From assembly GCF_002013915.1 (NCBI RefSeq), contig NZ_MBTF01000036.1, forward strand, positions 1-64,000: a DNA stretch of 64,000 nt, given 5' to 3'. The position numbers were made by a program, and so were the translations under genes. Positions 8,981 to 17,466 of the stretch are shown here, in pieces (positions within the stretch are counted from its first letter, which is position 1; each line of letters starts with the position of its first letter). Source of the DNA: Mucilaginibacter pedocola. GTDB lineage: Bacteria; Bacteroidota; Bacteroidia; Sphingobacteriales; Sphingobacteriaceae. Below the pieces are notes generated by a model. The model saw only the letters and a program-made list of their open reading frames with translations, ran no database searches and was not told the origin of the DNA.

Positions 8981-9892
8981 ATGAAAAATATTCTAACCGC
9001 CCTCATGCTTACCACCGCTACCTTTGCCGCTCACAGCCAGGAAAAAACTATGCCTTTATATCCTAAAGGTGTACCAAACTCCAAGCCTACGCCGGCCACG
9101 TATAAGGAAGTAACCAACTCCACTAACTGGATAAGCAAAGTAAGCGTGCCTACCATTACGCCTTACCTGCCTGCCGCCGGTACTGCCAATGGTTCGGCTA
9201 TTATTGTTTTCCCGGGTGGGGGGTATGTCGGTTTGGCCAATGCGCACGAGGGGATGGATATTGCCAAGGCTTTCAGCAATATTGGTGTTACTGCCTTTTT
9301 AGTAAAATACCGCCTGCCCAGCGATAGTATTATGGTTGATAAAACCATTGGCCCTTTGCAGGATGCACAGCGTGCTGTACAAATTGTAAGGCAGGGTGCT
9401 GCCAAATGGAATATCGACGCAAACCGCATTGGTATCATTGGCTTCTCGGCCGGCGGGCACTTGGCGTCAACGCTGGGTACACATTTCGAGAAAGCGGTTA
9501 TCGACAATAAAGAAGGTACCAGCCTTCGTCCCGATTTTATGATGCTGATATACCCGGTGATCACTTTCGGTGAAAAAACGCACTCGGGCTCTAAAGAAAA
9601 CCTTATTGGTAAAAACCCATCGCAGGAGTTGGTAGACCTTTACTCCAACGAAAAACAGGTAAAGCCGAACACCCCACCGGCATTTATAATACACGCGGAG
9701 GATGACACCGTAGTGCCTATAGAAAACGCCATGATGATGTACGAAGCACTACTGGCAAACAAAGTAAAAACCGAAATGCACTTTTTCCAGGCCGGCGGCC
9801 ACGGCTTTGGAATGCCAAACTCTACCACCAAAGAGAAATGGTTCGATTGGGCACAAGCCTGGATGGAACAGAATGAGTGGTTGAAGAAGTAG
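8981..9892 (+). CDS. Secreted alpha/beta hydrolase (BD-FAE/acetylesterase-like)
   Basis: A 303-residue protein with a signal peptide (residues 1-19, cleaved near AHSQ), so periplasmic or exported. The oxyanion block VFPGGGYVGL is at residues 76-85, and the nucleophile elbow GFSAGGH puts Ser at 156. The acid comes from HAEDDTVVP, and the His from GGHGFGMP near the C-terminus. The fold and motifs fit the hormone-sensitive-lipase/acetylesterase branch, whose members often remove acetyl or feruloyl groups from plant polysaccharides. The true substrate is not visible. A single-gene unit between prfB and a repeat-filled gap. Confidence 0.87.
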   Translation: MKNILTALMLTTATFAAHSQEKTMPLYPKGVPNSKPTPATYKEVTNSTNWISKVSVPTITPYLPAAGTANGSAIIVFPGGGYVGLANAHEGMDIAKAFSNIGVTAFLVKYRLPSDSIMVDKTIGPLQDAQRAVQIVRQGAAKWNIDANRIGIIGFSAGGHLASTLGTHFEKAVIDNKEGTSLRPDFMMLIYPVITFGEKTHSGSKENLIGKNPSQELVDLYSNEKQVKPNTPPAFIIHAEDDTVVPIENAMMMYEALLANKVKTEMHFFQAGGHGFGMPNSTTKEKWFDWAQAWMEQNEWLKK

Positions 9893-9910
9893 GGTATTCG
9901 CAAACTATGG

Positions 9911-10016
9911 TTCCCCTCTTGAGAGGGGTTAGGGGTGTGTTAGTGGCATTGCAAAGCGGACTAACACACCCCAGCCACCGCTCTTTCCTTCCCGCCCCCT
10001 CTCAAGAGGGGAATTT
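9911..10016. repeat. CCCCTCTTGAGAGGGG inverted repeat
   Basis: The left arm has CCCCTCTTGAGAGGGG followed by GGGGTGTGTTAG (to 9942). The right arm has CTAACACACCCC (from 9960) and CCCCTCTCAAGAGGGG near 10000-10015. Outer and inner parts are inverted copies around a short centre. It forms a large hairpin in the 400-base gap 9893-10292, which contains no gene. Confidence 0.65.
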
Positions 10017-10047
10017 GAGCTGCCCCTTTACGACTTTAAGCTGGAAG

Positions 10048-10123
10048 CTTAACTCGTGCTTTACCACGAGTTACGCTTCGCTAAAATCGCGGCAGCACAT
10101 GACCTCATCATGTGTGATTTTAG
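10048..10123. repeat. Two adjacent hairpins in the gap before the LytTR gene
   Basis: Hairpin 1: AACTCGTG (10049-10056) with CACGAGTT (10063-10070). Hairpin 2: outer CTAAAATC (10081-10088) with GATTTTAG (10116-10123), inner CACATGA (10096-10102) with TCATGTG (10108-10114). No T run follows, so these are not classic terminators. They could be repeat remnants or a structured RNA. Confidence 0.5.
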
Positions 10124-10253
10124 GTTAACATAACTAATCTTGAATATTTTATAAAGTGCTGATAGTTAGTTTTTTGTAAAATATATTTTTCGAAATGTGT
10201 TAAGTTATGTTAACCCTCTTTGCTGCCACTTGGCCTGTTAAAGGCGCTTAAAC

Positions 10254-10283
10254 TTCGGTTCCCCCTTCAGGGGGTTAGGGGGC
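10254..10283. repeat. CCCCCTTCAGGGGG repeat, copy 1
   Basis: This 30-base segment, TTCGGTTCCCCCTTC followed by AGGGGGTTAGGGGGC, occurs identically at 12641-12670. It contains the palindrome CCCCCTTCAGGGGG-like core and lies just past the LytTR regulator stop. Confidence 0.75.
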
Positions 10284-10292
10284 TGAAGCTTA

Positions 10293-10973
10293 CTACTTTA
10301 CCAACCCTAAATTCTGATAATAGGAGCTTCCTACAGGCAACACCGCCCCATTAACCACCAACTGGTGCCGCTCTATTTTCTCTACCTTGTTTACAGCCGC
10401 AATAAACGAGCGGTGTATGCGGATGAACTTATCGGCAGGTAACAGGCCTTCTACTTCGGAGATGGTCATGCGGGTGAGTACCTGTTTGTCCTTCAACTCA
10501 AAGTTTACGTAGTTGCCGGTGGCTTCCAGATAGCATATATCATCAAACAATACTTTCACCTGCTCATAGCCTGTCTTCAGGAAAAGGTAGTCCTTTTTAT
10601 CCTCCTTTACATTACGGAAATTGTAAAGCTCGTAAGCCTTATTGCATGCCTTGGTGAAGCGGGCCAGCGAGAAAGGCTTCAGCAGGTAGTCCACAGCATC
10701 CAGTTCAAAACTGGTAACCGCATGCTCGGTGTAGGCGGTAGTGAATATCACCAGCGGTTTTTTGTTGAGGCAGGTAAGCAAGTCGATGCCCGAGATATCG
10801 GGCATTTTAATATCCAGGAAAAGCAGGTCGATGGGGTTGTGTTGCAGGTACTCCATCGCCTTAAAGGCATCGGTAAATTCGGCTTTCAGATCAACGAACG
10901 GAACCTTCGCCGCATGGGAGCGCACCACCCCAAGGGCCAAAGGTTCGTCGTCTATAGCTACTGCTGTAATCAA
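10293..10973 (-). CDS. LytTR-family response regulator
   Basis: A 226-residue cytosolic regulator. The receiver domain (1 to about 120) has the acidic pair D8-D9, the phospho-acceptor D54 (LLFLDIKMPDISG) and the switch Thr and Lys in IFTTAYTEHA and YLLKPF. The LytTR DNA-binding domain (about 125-226) has YLEATGNYVNFELKDK and FIRIHRSFIAAVNKVEKIER. It follows the sensor kinase gene after 4 bases, so the two form a two-component operon. Such pairs typically control nearby or envelope genes; no specific target is evident here. Confidence 0.95.
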   Translation of the reverse strand: MITAVAIDDEPLALGVVRSHAAKVPFVDLKAEFTDAFKAMEYLQHNPIDLLFLDIKMPDISGIDLLTCLNKKPLVIFTTAYTEHAVTSFELDAVDYLLKPFSLARFTKACNKAYELYNFRNVKEDKKDYLFLKTGYEQVKVLFDDICYLEATGNYVNFELKDKQVLTRMTISEVEGLLPADKFIRIHRSFIAAVNKVEKIERHQLVVNGAVLPVGSSYYQNLGLVK

Positions 10974-10977
10974 AATA

Positions 10978-12507
10978 TCAGGACAGGTTAATGGTTAAAT
11001 GTATGAAAAATTCGCTGGCATTTTCGCGGATGATCAGTTCATGCTTATTGTTATAAAGCAGCTTGAGGCGTTGTTTCACATTCTCCAGCCCGATGCCGCT
11101 CTTACCTTTTTCGGGATCGTTATCGGGGCGTATGTGTATGCTGTTGTGCACATCAAAGTAAAGCTTATCATCTTTGGTTTGCAGGGTTATTTTAATGTGC
11201 GATGGTTCGCGCAGGCTGATGCCGTGTTTAAACGCATTTTCAATAAAAGGTATCAGCAGCATCGGCGCAATTTGCAAGCCGAGGATATGGTCCTCAATAT
11301 TGGTATCTATCACAATATCGGGTGAGGTTTGGGTGCGCAGTTTTTGCAGGGCAATGTAGTTATTCAGGTAATCTATCTCGCGGGTGAGTAGTATCTTATC
11401 GTGCACGTTCTCCTGCAGCATAAAGCGCATCATGTCGCCCAGGCGCTGTATGCCTTCGCCGGTGCGGTCGGCGTTCTCTTGCAGGGCTGTGCCATAAAGC
11501 GTATTCAGGGCATTGAACAAAAAGTGTGGGTTTATTTGCGAGCGCAGGAAATCGAGGCTGGCGGTAGAAGTACCCAGCGCGGTTTTTAGGTTCAGTATCT
11601 CGGCTTTGCCGGCCATGCGGCGTTTGTAGGTTATCCACGAGAAAGGCGCTATGGCTATCAGTTGCACCCCGGCATTAAAGCCCAGTATAACAAAAACAGC
11701 CTCGGGCCTGCGCAATGCCATTGCCATAATAAAACCGGCGGGAATAGATGCCGCAGCCGTTACAAATAGCACCTTTATCCAATAGGTGAAAAAGCGTTTG
11801 TTATCGGCAAGCGTAGTGGGGATAAGGCTGTAAGTGGATAAGCCATGCACGCCAATGGCAATAGGGGGGATAACGAAGAACATGGCAATGATATCGATAT
11901 TGGCATCATTCAGTAATAAGCCGAAAACCAATATCATCCACACAATTAGCGCTATGATGCTGTCGCGGGTGAGCACCTTATATTCCGATTGTATACGGTC
12001 GGTATTATCCAACAGGTAGTTGGCCACGTGTTTTATTACGCTGTACAGCGTCAGCATCATCATCACCCAAATGGCGTATATCAAATTGGTTTTAAAAACA
12101 ATGTTGTACACGTAACCGGGCGTGTGGTTGTAAAACAGATAGCCCTTAAGCCAGGTATCGGTAATGCCGCAGAACAGCCATATCGCCCCGAATAGTGCCA
12201 CCGCCAGTACGATCATCAACACGGTACGCCGCCTTTCTACCAGCGAGGGGATGATCACAAAATTCCACAGCAGGAAAGCGAAGTAGTACAGGCTGTACCG
12301 CGCCACCATGGGGAAAAAATAGTATTTAGAATAGGAGTAGTGCAGATGAAGTTCGTTATAAAGGTAGCGGTAGGGTGTCCATACAGGGTTTACGTTGCTG
12401 CCGGCAACGCGGGTAAGCATCAGCAATAAAATAAAGGCGTAGATGGTGCCCGATGCCCAATATTCGATCTTCTTTAGGTCGATAGGTTTTTTTACAAGAG
12501 TGATCAT
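10978..12507 (-). CDS. LytS-like sensor histidine kinase (His_kinase PF06580)
   Basis: A 509-residue inner-membrane kinase. About eight membrane helices lie between residues 20 and 295 (an intramembrane sensing region, with no periplasmic domain). The phospho-accepting region SQINPHFLFNALNTLYG carries H328. The ATPase domain has the N box NAFKHG and the G box GKSGIGLENVKQRL. It is the first gene of a two-gene operon with the LytTR regulator. The long membrane region without a known sensor domain suggests it senses a membrane-borne or lipophilic signal. Confidence 0.94.
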   Translation of the reverse strand: MITLVKKPIDLKKIEYWASGTIYAFILLLMLTRVAGSNVNPVWTPYRYLYNELHLHYSYSKYYFFPMVARYSLYYFAFLLWNFVIIPSLVERRRTVLMIVLAVALFGAIWLFCGITDTWLKGYLFYNHTPGYVYNIVFKTNLIYAIWVMMMLTLYSVIKHVANYLLDNTDRIQSEYKVLTRDSIIALIVWMILVFGLLLNDANIDIIAMFFVIPPIAIGVHGLSTYSLIPTTLADNKRFFTYWIKVLFVTAAASIPAGFIMAMALRRPEAVFVILGFNAGVQLIAIAPFSWITYKRRMAGKAEILNLKTALGTSTASLDFLRSQINPHFLFNALNTLYGTALQENADRTGEGIQRLGDMMRFMLQENVHDKILLTREIDYLNNYIALQKLRTQTSPDIVIDTNIEDHILGLQIAPMLLIPFIENAFKHGISLREPSHIKITLQTKDDKLYFDVHNSIHIRPDNDPEKGKSGIGLENVKQRLKLLYNNKHELIIRENASEFFIHLTINLS

Positions 12508-12589
12508 GCAGGTGTTAAATTATGCCGCAAGATACCCCCGGCAATAAAGCAGGCAAAGAGAATGGGATGAAACCGCTAATAGTTGGGAC

Positions 12590-12680
12590 GAAGCCCCCTC
12601 CGCCCCCTGAAGGGGGAACTTTTGATTCGCGTAATTGAATTTCGGTTCCCCCTTCAGGGGGTTAGGGGGCCGGGGCTTCA
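12590..12680. repeat. CCCCCTTCAGGGGG repeat, copy 2, as an inverted pair
   Basis: The left arm (GAAGCCCCCTCCGCCCCCTG, continuing to 12619) and the right arm (12644-12680) are inverted copies around about 24 AT-rich bases. The right arm includes the 30 bases identical to 10254-10283. The stop codon and last codons of the SirB1-like gene lie inside the right arm. Confidence 0.7.
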
Positions 12681-13531
12681 AGTATTTGTAACAACTCATT
12701 TAACTCATCTACCTTAGCAGATGCGCCGGCGTGTTCATACGCGCTGATGAGGTTGCGCAGCACGCGGCGGATGATATCGGCGTTAGAGCATGGCTCGTAA
12801 AATTGCTTGTCGTATTTCAGGTTAAGCTGCTTTAGGAACATATCTACATCCCTGCGGCCAAAAATGAAGCCTTTGTTAAAGGCATTGATGTAAAACAGTA
12901 TACCGCCTTCAAACTCGGTTTCGCGGCTCTCATCCAAATAGGCTAAAATAAAATGCTGGGGCAGGTTTACACCGTAAACAGGTATATCAAGCTTTTGGGC
13001 AATGATGGAATAGATAATAGCAAGCGATATTTGGTTGCCCTTTTTAGATTCCAGCACCTGGCTAATGTAACTGTTCTGCGGGTCGCGGTGATTGGCGGTG
13101 TTGCCGCTAAAGCCGTGTATACTATAAAAAATATGGTTGATGAGTTTTACCTGCTCCACCGGGCTGCCCTCGTTATTCATTTGCAGCCATATATCGCGTT
13201 TAATGGCTTCGATCTGGTTGATCACCTTTTGCTCGTCAAGGTCGGGGTATTGGTATCGGTTAATGATGAGGATGCCTTGCAGCAGATCGAACGCGCCCCC
13301 CTGGAACCAAAGCCTGAGGTCGTTTTTTACCATGCCGAACTGTATCTCGTGCACCAAATTGGCAATGCGTTCCTGCTGTATCGGGTCGAAAGCTTCCGTA
13401 AAAGCATTCTCGAGGTATTCGATAGCTTCGGGTCCGTACGACAGTAATTTTTGGTGTACGTGAGTAAATATCTCCGTATCAGGGTCGTCGAGCAATCGTA
13501 TAAGAGAGTTGAGTTCTTTAGGGTCTATCAT
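12662..13531 (-). CDS. SirB1-family transglutaminase-like protein
   Basis: A 289-residue cytosolic protein of the SirB1/Transglut_core2 family. The N-terminal 90 residues are helical. The central part (SIHGFSGNTANHRDPQNSYISQVLESKKGNQISLAI, quoted in part as NPxxSYxxxVLExKKG) is the family hallmark, where the transglutaminase Cys is replaced by non-catalytic residues. LPQHFILAYL supplies the His region, and FEGGILFYINAFNKGFIFGRRD the Asp/Asn region. Its function in bacteria is not settled. I chose ATG 13531; a GTG 12 bases upstream is possible. The C-terminus (EAPAP) is encoded by a repeat copy. Confidence 0.85.
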   Translation of the reverse strand: MIDPKELNSLIRLLDDPDTEIFTHVHQKLLSYGPEAIEYLENAFTEAFDPIQQERIANLVHEIQFGMVKNDLRLWFQGGAFDLLQGILIINRYQYPDLDEQKVINQIEAIKRDIWLQMNNEGSPVEQVKLINHIFYSIHGFSGNTANHRDPQNSYISQVLESKKGNQISLAIIYSIIAQKLDIPVYGVNLPQHFILAYLDESRETEFEGGILFYINAFNKGFIFGRRDVDMFLKQLNLKYDKQFYEPCSNADIIRRVLRNLISAYEHAGASAKVDELNELLQILEAPAP

Positions 13532-13585
13532 ATTGCTATGCACTAAAATACTAAAGTTTATATACTTTTACAGCAATATAAACCA

Positions 13586-14371
13586 ATGTCTAAGTTAACG
13601 TTCACTAAAGATTTCTTGTTTCATCGTTTCACGTCAAAAAACCGTCATGGTTTGCATTCGCCGTTTGTATACAAACTGGTCGACGAAGTGATATACGACT
13701 ACAAGCCCAAGCACGCCTACGATAAAATTGAAAGAGAACGTGATAACCTGTTGATAGACGATCGCGTAATTACCGTAACCGACCTTGGCGCCGGTTCGCA
13801 CCTGAACAAGAACCGCGAGAAGAAGATAAGCGATATTACCATCAATGCGCTCAAATCGCCAAAACTGGCGCAACTGCTTTACCGCCTCACGGCCTTTGCC
13901 AAACCAAAAAGCATTGTAGAGTTGGGCACCTGCCTGGGCATAACCACGCTATACCTGCATGAGGCCGCACCCGATGCTAAACTGTACACCATGGAAGGCT
14001 GTCCGCAAACCGCAGGCGTAGCCAAAGAGGTGTTCGATAGTGCAGGTATCCGTGATGTGAACTTGATTACTGGTAATTTTGATGATACCCTTAGTGGCGT
14101 ATTAAGTAAGCTGGATAAACTGGATGTGGTATATATAGACGGTAACCACCAACGCGTAGCTACTCTAAACTACTTTGAACAATGCCTGCCCAAGGTGCAC
14201 GAAGATACTATGCTTATCTTCGATGATATCTACTGGAGCGAAGGCATGAAACAAGCCTGGGCACAAATAAAGGCCAACCCGCAAGTAACCGTAACGGTGG
14301 ACCTATTTTGGATAGGCTTGGTGTTTTTTAAAGGTGGCAGGGTGAAGGAAGATTTTAAGATACGGTTTTAG
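13586..14371 (+). CDS. Class I SAM-dependent methyltransferase (O-methyltransferase-like)
   Basis: A 261-residue cytosolic protein. Rossmann motif I is IVELGTCLGITTLYL (residues about 109-123), with the acidic strand-2 end at TMEGCP. KLDVVYIDGNH and IFDDIYWSEGMKQAW correspond to the metal-binding Asp motifs of catechol-type O-methyltransferases (class I fold, Methyltransf_24). The N-terminal 90 residues (FHRFTSKNRHGLHSPFVYKLV) form a helical cap common in Bacteroidota homologues. Substrate unknown. Divergent from the SirB1-like gene with only 54 bases between start codons. Confidence 0.85.
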   Translation: MSKLTFTKDFLFHRFTSKNRHGLHSPFVYKLVDEVIYDYKPKHAYDKIERERDNLLIDDRVITVTDLGAGSHLNKNREKKISDITINALKSPKLAQLLYRLTAFAKPKSIVELGTCLGITTLYLHEAAPDAKLYTMEGCPQTAGVAKEVFDSAGIRDVNLITGNFDDTLSGVLSKLDKLDVVYIDGNHQRVATLNYFEQCLPKVHEDTMLIFDDIYWSEGMKQAWAQIKANPQVTVTVDLFWIGLVFFKGGRVKEDFKIRF

Positions 14372-14383
14372 GGCGGTTCATAG

Positions 14384-14442
14384 TTGATAGATGATAGTTC
14401 ATAGCAGGAGAATGAAGCCCCTATGAACCATTATCTATGAAG
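14384..14442. repeat. Inverted TTCATAG repeat
   Basis: Left TTCATAGTTGATAGATGATAG with TTCATAG, and right CTATGAACCATTATCTATGAA, are imperfect inverted copies in the gap between convergent genes. Possible bidirectional terminator. Confidence 0.5.
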
Positions 14443-14444
14443 TA

Positions 14445-15035
14445 CTATATTCCCGCAAATACTATTTCAAGATCCAATTCAAATCCTGGGAGGATAGGGG
14501 TAATTATCGTGTCGCCAATGGTCATGAGTTTGGTTGGCTGATATTGCTTATCCGTTAATATATACTTCATAAAAGTTTTATCCTGCGGGGAGATGATCCA
14601 GTACTCCAGCACACCCGATTCTTCATAAACTTCATATTTATTACGAAGTTCTTTTTGGTTGTTACCCGGCGATAGTATTTCTACCACAATATCAGGAGCA
14701 CCTATACAACCTCCTTTATCCAGCTTTGCCTTATCGCATATTACGCAAACATCGGGCTGTACTACTGTATATACTTTGTCGTTGGCCTTGTCGGTACGAG
14801 GCAACCTTACATCAAAAGGAGCACTGTAAACTTTACACGGCTTCCCGCGCAGGTAATCATATAACTCACCAGAAACAACTGCCGATATATCCTGATGATA
14901 CAAGTTTGGAGCAGGCGTCATCTTAAATATCTTTCCTTTGATAAGTTCAAGCCTGTCTTCAAATGTCCATTTGAGATAATCGGCGTAACTATAAGTCTTA
15001 CTAAGATCGAGATCAGATAATTGCATCACTTCCAT
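14445..15035 (-). CDS. Uma2 family protein (DUF820, PD-(D/E)XK nuclease fold)
   Basis: A 196-residue protein. YSYADYLKWTFEDRLELIKGKIFKM is the N-terminal block; VVQPDVCVICD and APDIVVEILSPGNNQKELRNKYEVYEESGVLEYWIISP (in part) give the PD...E...K residues of the restriction-endonuclease-like core. Uma2 genes are abundant as solitary genes in cyanobacteria and Bacteroidota, and their role is unknown. A second Met (residue 4) is an alternative start. Flanked by repeats and probably monocistronic. Confidence 0.85.
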   Translation of the reverse strand: MEVMQLSDLDLSKTYSYADYLKWTFEDRLELIKGKIFKMTPAPNLYHQDISAVVSGELYDYLRGKPCKVYSAPFDVRLPRTDKANDKVYTVVQPDVCVICDKAKLDKGGCIGAPDIVVEILSPGNNQKELRNKYEVYEESGVLEYWIISPQDKTFMKYILTDKQYQPTKLMTIGDTIITPILPGFELDLEIVFAGI

Positions 15036-15042
15036 TTTTTAT

Positions 15043-15050
15043 CAAATTTA
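15043..15050 (-). promoter_or_regulatory. -7 promoter element for the Uma2 gene
   Basis: Minus-strand TAAATTTG matches TAnnTTTG and ends 7 bases before the ATG at 15035, implying a very short or absent 5' leader. Confidence 0.4.
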
Positions 15051-15095
15051 ACAAATCATCTGCACATCTGAAATTTGCCCATATGCACATCCGGC

Positions 15096-16232
15096 CTAAA
15101 ACGCTTCCCCCAGCCCGATATAAAAACCGCTCATCCTTTTCTCGTTAGGGCGTTTCTCGCCTACACCGTAGTCTACGCGTACGCTCAAGCCTTTCTCGGT
15201 ATCGAAGAAATAGCGCAAGCCACCTCCGTAGTTGGGTTTAAAATCGTCGAAACTGAAGTTTTTGTTCCATACCTGGCCGGTGCCTACAAAGCCCACTATG
15301 CCTATGCGGTTGCCAATGCGGTAACGCAGTTCGGTTTGGGCGGCTAATAGGTTGCGGTCGCGGAAACGGCCGTTGTAGTAGCCGCGCATCATCTCGTCGC
15401 TGCCCAAAGCAGGCATCAGGTAAAATGGCGACTGGCTACCGGTTAAACTTTGTTCCTGCACATCAAACCCTAAAACAAGGCTTTTGCCAAGCGAGAAAAA
15501 CTGCGCGTACTCGATATTGAATAAGCCACCACTGTAGCTGCTGTTGCTTCCTATACCCTTCATGGCATTAAAATAGCTTGTTATAACCGCGCCTTTGGTG
15601 GTGTAGGTATTGTTATTACGATCGTCGAAGATGAGGGTAGGGCCCATGTATACCGATGTGCCGCCATGCCTGCCTTCGAGGCTTGCATCGGTTTCAAATA
15701 TTCCGGTTTTATCTTCGTCTGTAAAGCGGTAATCGAACCCGCCGGCTACCAAACCGGCATACAGCTTTTTGGATATCCGCTTTTCGGCATTCAGCGCCAG
15801 TTTAAAGCGTTTCAAGCCTAACCTGTCGGCATTGCTTTTTAAGGTTTGATTGCCTGTGCCATAAAAATCGAACGGGAAATTAATATAGCTGATAGCCGCA
15901 ATGTAGTGGAACTTGTTTTGCGGGGTCCAGTAGTTGGTGCTCAGGCTAAAGCGGCTTTGCCCTTTGGTAGTTATGGTTGCGTAAGCGAACACGTTTGATA
16001 CGCGTGTATTGTGGCTTGCGGTGGTATCGGTGTAAAAAGAATACAACCCGGCACCGCCAAGCTCAACGCCGGTTTCGGGTGCGGTGCTTAGCACAGGCAG
16101 TATCACAAAGCTGATTTTCTTGGTAGTGTCTTTATCGAAGTACATTTTGCGAATGAATTTCGGCAGGAAATTTTGAGAAAAAGCAGGCTGTAAGGAAGCC
16201 GTAAAGAGCAGTAAAAAGGCAAGTTTTTTCAT
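15096..16232 (-). CDS. Outer-membrane beta-barrel protein of the BamA/TamA (surface antigen D15) superfamily
   Basis: A 378-residue protein with a signal peptide (MKKLAFLLLFTASLQPAFSQ). There is no POTRA region, so it is a barrel-only member. Alternating aromatic strands fill residues 45-378. GPTLIFDDRNNNTYTTKG and GSDEMMRGYYNGRFRDRNLLAAQTELRYRI are the surface-antigen blocks, the latter with the RGY/RGF-like L6 motif of Omp85 proteins. The C-terminus ends in Phe (YIGLGEAF), as is usual for outer-membrane barrels. Probably a small Omp85-like transporter or porin; cargo unknown. Confidence 0.85.
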   Translation of the reverse strand: MKKLAFLLLFTASLQPAFSQNFLPKFIRKMYFDKDTTKKISFVILPVLSTAPETGVELGGAGLYSFYTDTTASHNTRVSNVFAYATITTKGQSRFSLSTNYWTPQNKFHYIAAISYINFPFDFYGTGNQTLKSNADRLGLKRFKLALNAEKRISKKLYAGLVAGGFDYRFTDEDKTGIFETDASLEGRHGGTSVYMGPTLIFDDRNNNTYTTKGAVITSYFNAMKGIGSNSSYSGGLFNIEYAQFFSLGKSLVLGFDVQEQSLTGSQSPFYLMPALGSDEMMRGYYNGRFRDRNLLAAQTELRYRIGNRIGIVGFVGTGQVWNKNFSFDDFKPNYGGGLRYFFDTEKGLSVRVDYGVGEKRPNEKRMSGFYIGLGEAF

Positions 16233-16315
16233 GTAGGTAGTTGATGCTAAAGGTAAAGTTTAAGCATTTGTTTTAGCCATTTTTCAAATTAAAATTCAGT
16301 TAACCTCAAAATGCC

Positions 16316-16323
16316 TACTTTTG
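16316..16323 (+). promoter_or_regulatory. -7 promoter element for the deoxyhypusine-synthase-like gene
   Basis: TACTTTTG matches TAnnTTTG, 25 bases before the ATG at 16349. The -33 region is AT-rich without a clear TTTG. Confidence 0.5.
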
Positions 16324-16348
16324 CGCAAAATAATCAGCATCAATAATT

Positions 16349-17329
16349 ATGAGCACAGAAAGAGGCCCTATTTCGCAATTTATCGAAAGAAACTACCTGC
16401 ATTTCAATGCAGCAGCATTGGTAGATGCAGCAAAAGGCTACGAAACACACCTGCTGGAAGGTGGTAAAATGATGGTTACCCTTGCCGGTGCCATGAGTAC
16501 TGCCGAGCTGGGCATATCGCTTGCCGAAATGATCCGCCAGGGAAAAATAGATATCATCAGCTGCACAGGCGCTAACCTCGAAGAGGATATTATGAACCTG
16601 GTGGCACACTCGCACTACAAACGTGTACCCAACTACCGCGACCTGAGCCCGCAGGATGAGTGGGACCTTTTAGAGAACCACTACAACCGCGTTACTGATA
16701 CCTGCATCCCGGAGGAAGAAGCCTTCCGCCGTTTGCAGAAACATATCTACAAAATTTGGAAAGATGCAGATACCGCCGGTGAGCGTTACTTTCCGCACGA
16801 ATTTATGTACAAAATATTGCTAAGCGGCGAGCTGGAGCAATACTACGAGATAGACCCTAAAAACTCGTGGATGCTGGCCGCTGCCGAGCGTAACCTGCCA
16901 ATTGTGGTACCGGGTTGGGAAGACAGCACCATGGGTAATATCTTTGCATCATACGTTATCAAAGGCGATATAAAAGCTACCACTATGAAAAGCGGTATCG
17001 AATACATGGCATGGCTGGCGCAGTGGTACCCGGAAAATTCGGGAGGCAAAGGCGTAGGCTTTTTCCAGATAGGCGGCGGTATAGCCGGCGATTTTCCGAT
17101 ATGCGTTGTGCCTATGCTTTATCAGGATATGGAGATGCCGGAGATTCCTTTCTGGAGCTACTTCTGCCAGATATCTGATTCTACTACTTCTTATGGATCG
17201 TACTCGGGCGCGGTGCCAAACGAAAAAATTACCTGGGGTAAACTGGACATCAACACCCCTAAATTTATTGTAGAAAGCGATGCAACCATTGTTGCACCAC
17301 TCATTTTTGCCTGGATATTAAAACAATAA
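16349..17329 (+). CDS. Deoxyhypusine-synthase-like protein
   Basis: A 326-residue cytosolic protein of the DHS family (NAD- and spermidine-dependent aminobutyl transferases; bacterial members may instead make homospermidine). Visible blocks: VTLAGAMSTAELG (43-55), DIISCTGANLEEDI (68-81), VPGWEDSTMGN (187-197), FQIGGGIAGDFP (239-250), and SGAVPNEKITWGKLD (286-300) with the lysine K298 matching the enzyme-intermediate lysine of eukaryotic DHS. The GGG motif is followed by IAGDFP instead of the VVKHH of eukaryotic enzymes, so the catalytic His is absent. Bacteria lack eIF5A, so a hypusine role is unlikely. Stand-alone gene with its own promoter and terminator. Confidence 0.9.
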   Translation: MSTERGPISQFIERNYLHFNAAALVDAAKGYETHLLEGGKMMVTLAGAMSTAELGISLAEMIRQGKIDIISCTGANLEEDIMNLVAHSHYKRVPNYRDLSPQDEWDLLENHYNRVTDTCIPEEEAFRRLQKHIYKIWKDADTAGERYFPHEFMYKILLSGELEQYYEIDPKNSWMLAAAERNLPIVVPGWEDSTMGNIFASYVIKGDIKATTMKSGIEYMAWLAQWYPENSGGKGVGFFQIGGGIAGDFPICVVPMLYQDMEMPEIPFWSYFCQISDSTTSYGSYSGAVPNEKITWGKLDINTPKFIVESDATIVAPLIFAWILKQ

Positions 17330-17340
17330 TTATTTTTTAG

Positions 17341-17376
17341 AAAAAAGCCAAAAAATATTTTGTTGGCAATTTTTTA
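17341..17376 (+). terminator. Weak terminator-like hairpin
   Basis: GCCAA (17347-17351) with TTGGC (17363-17367), flanked by A and T runs. It precedes a much stronger hairpin 20 bases on. Confidence 0.4.
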
Positions 17377-17386
17377 AATAGGAGTT

Positions 17387-17424
17387 AAAAAGGCCTTTCT
17401 CATAGCTAAGAAAGGCCTTTTTTA
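17387..17424 (+). terminator. Rho-independent terminator
   Basis: A perfect 14-base-pair stem, AAAAAGGCCTTTCT (17387-17400) and AGAAAGGCCTTTTT (17409-17422), with an 8-base loop and a T run. It separates the deoxyhypusine-synthase-like gene from the respiratory operon. Confidence 0.9.
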
Positions 17425-17466
17425 ATTAGTTTAGAACGATTATAAATTAGACTTAACTGTCACTAA

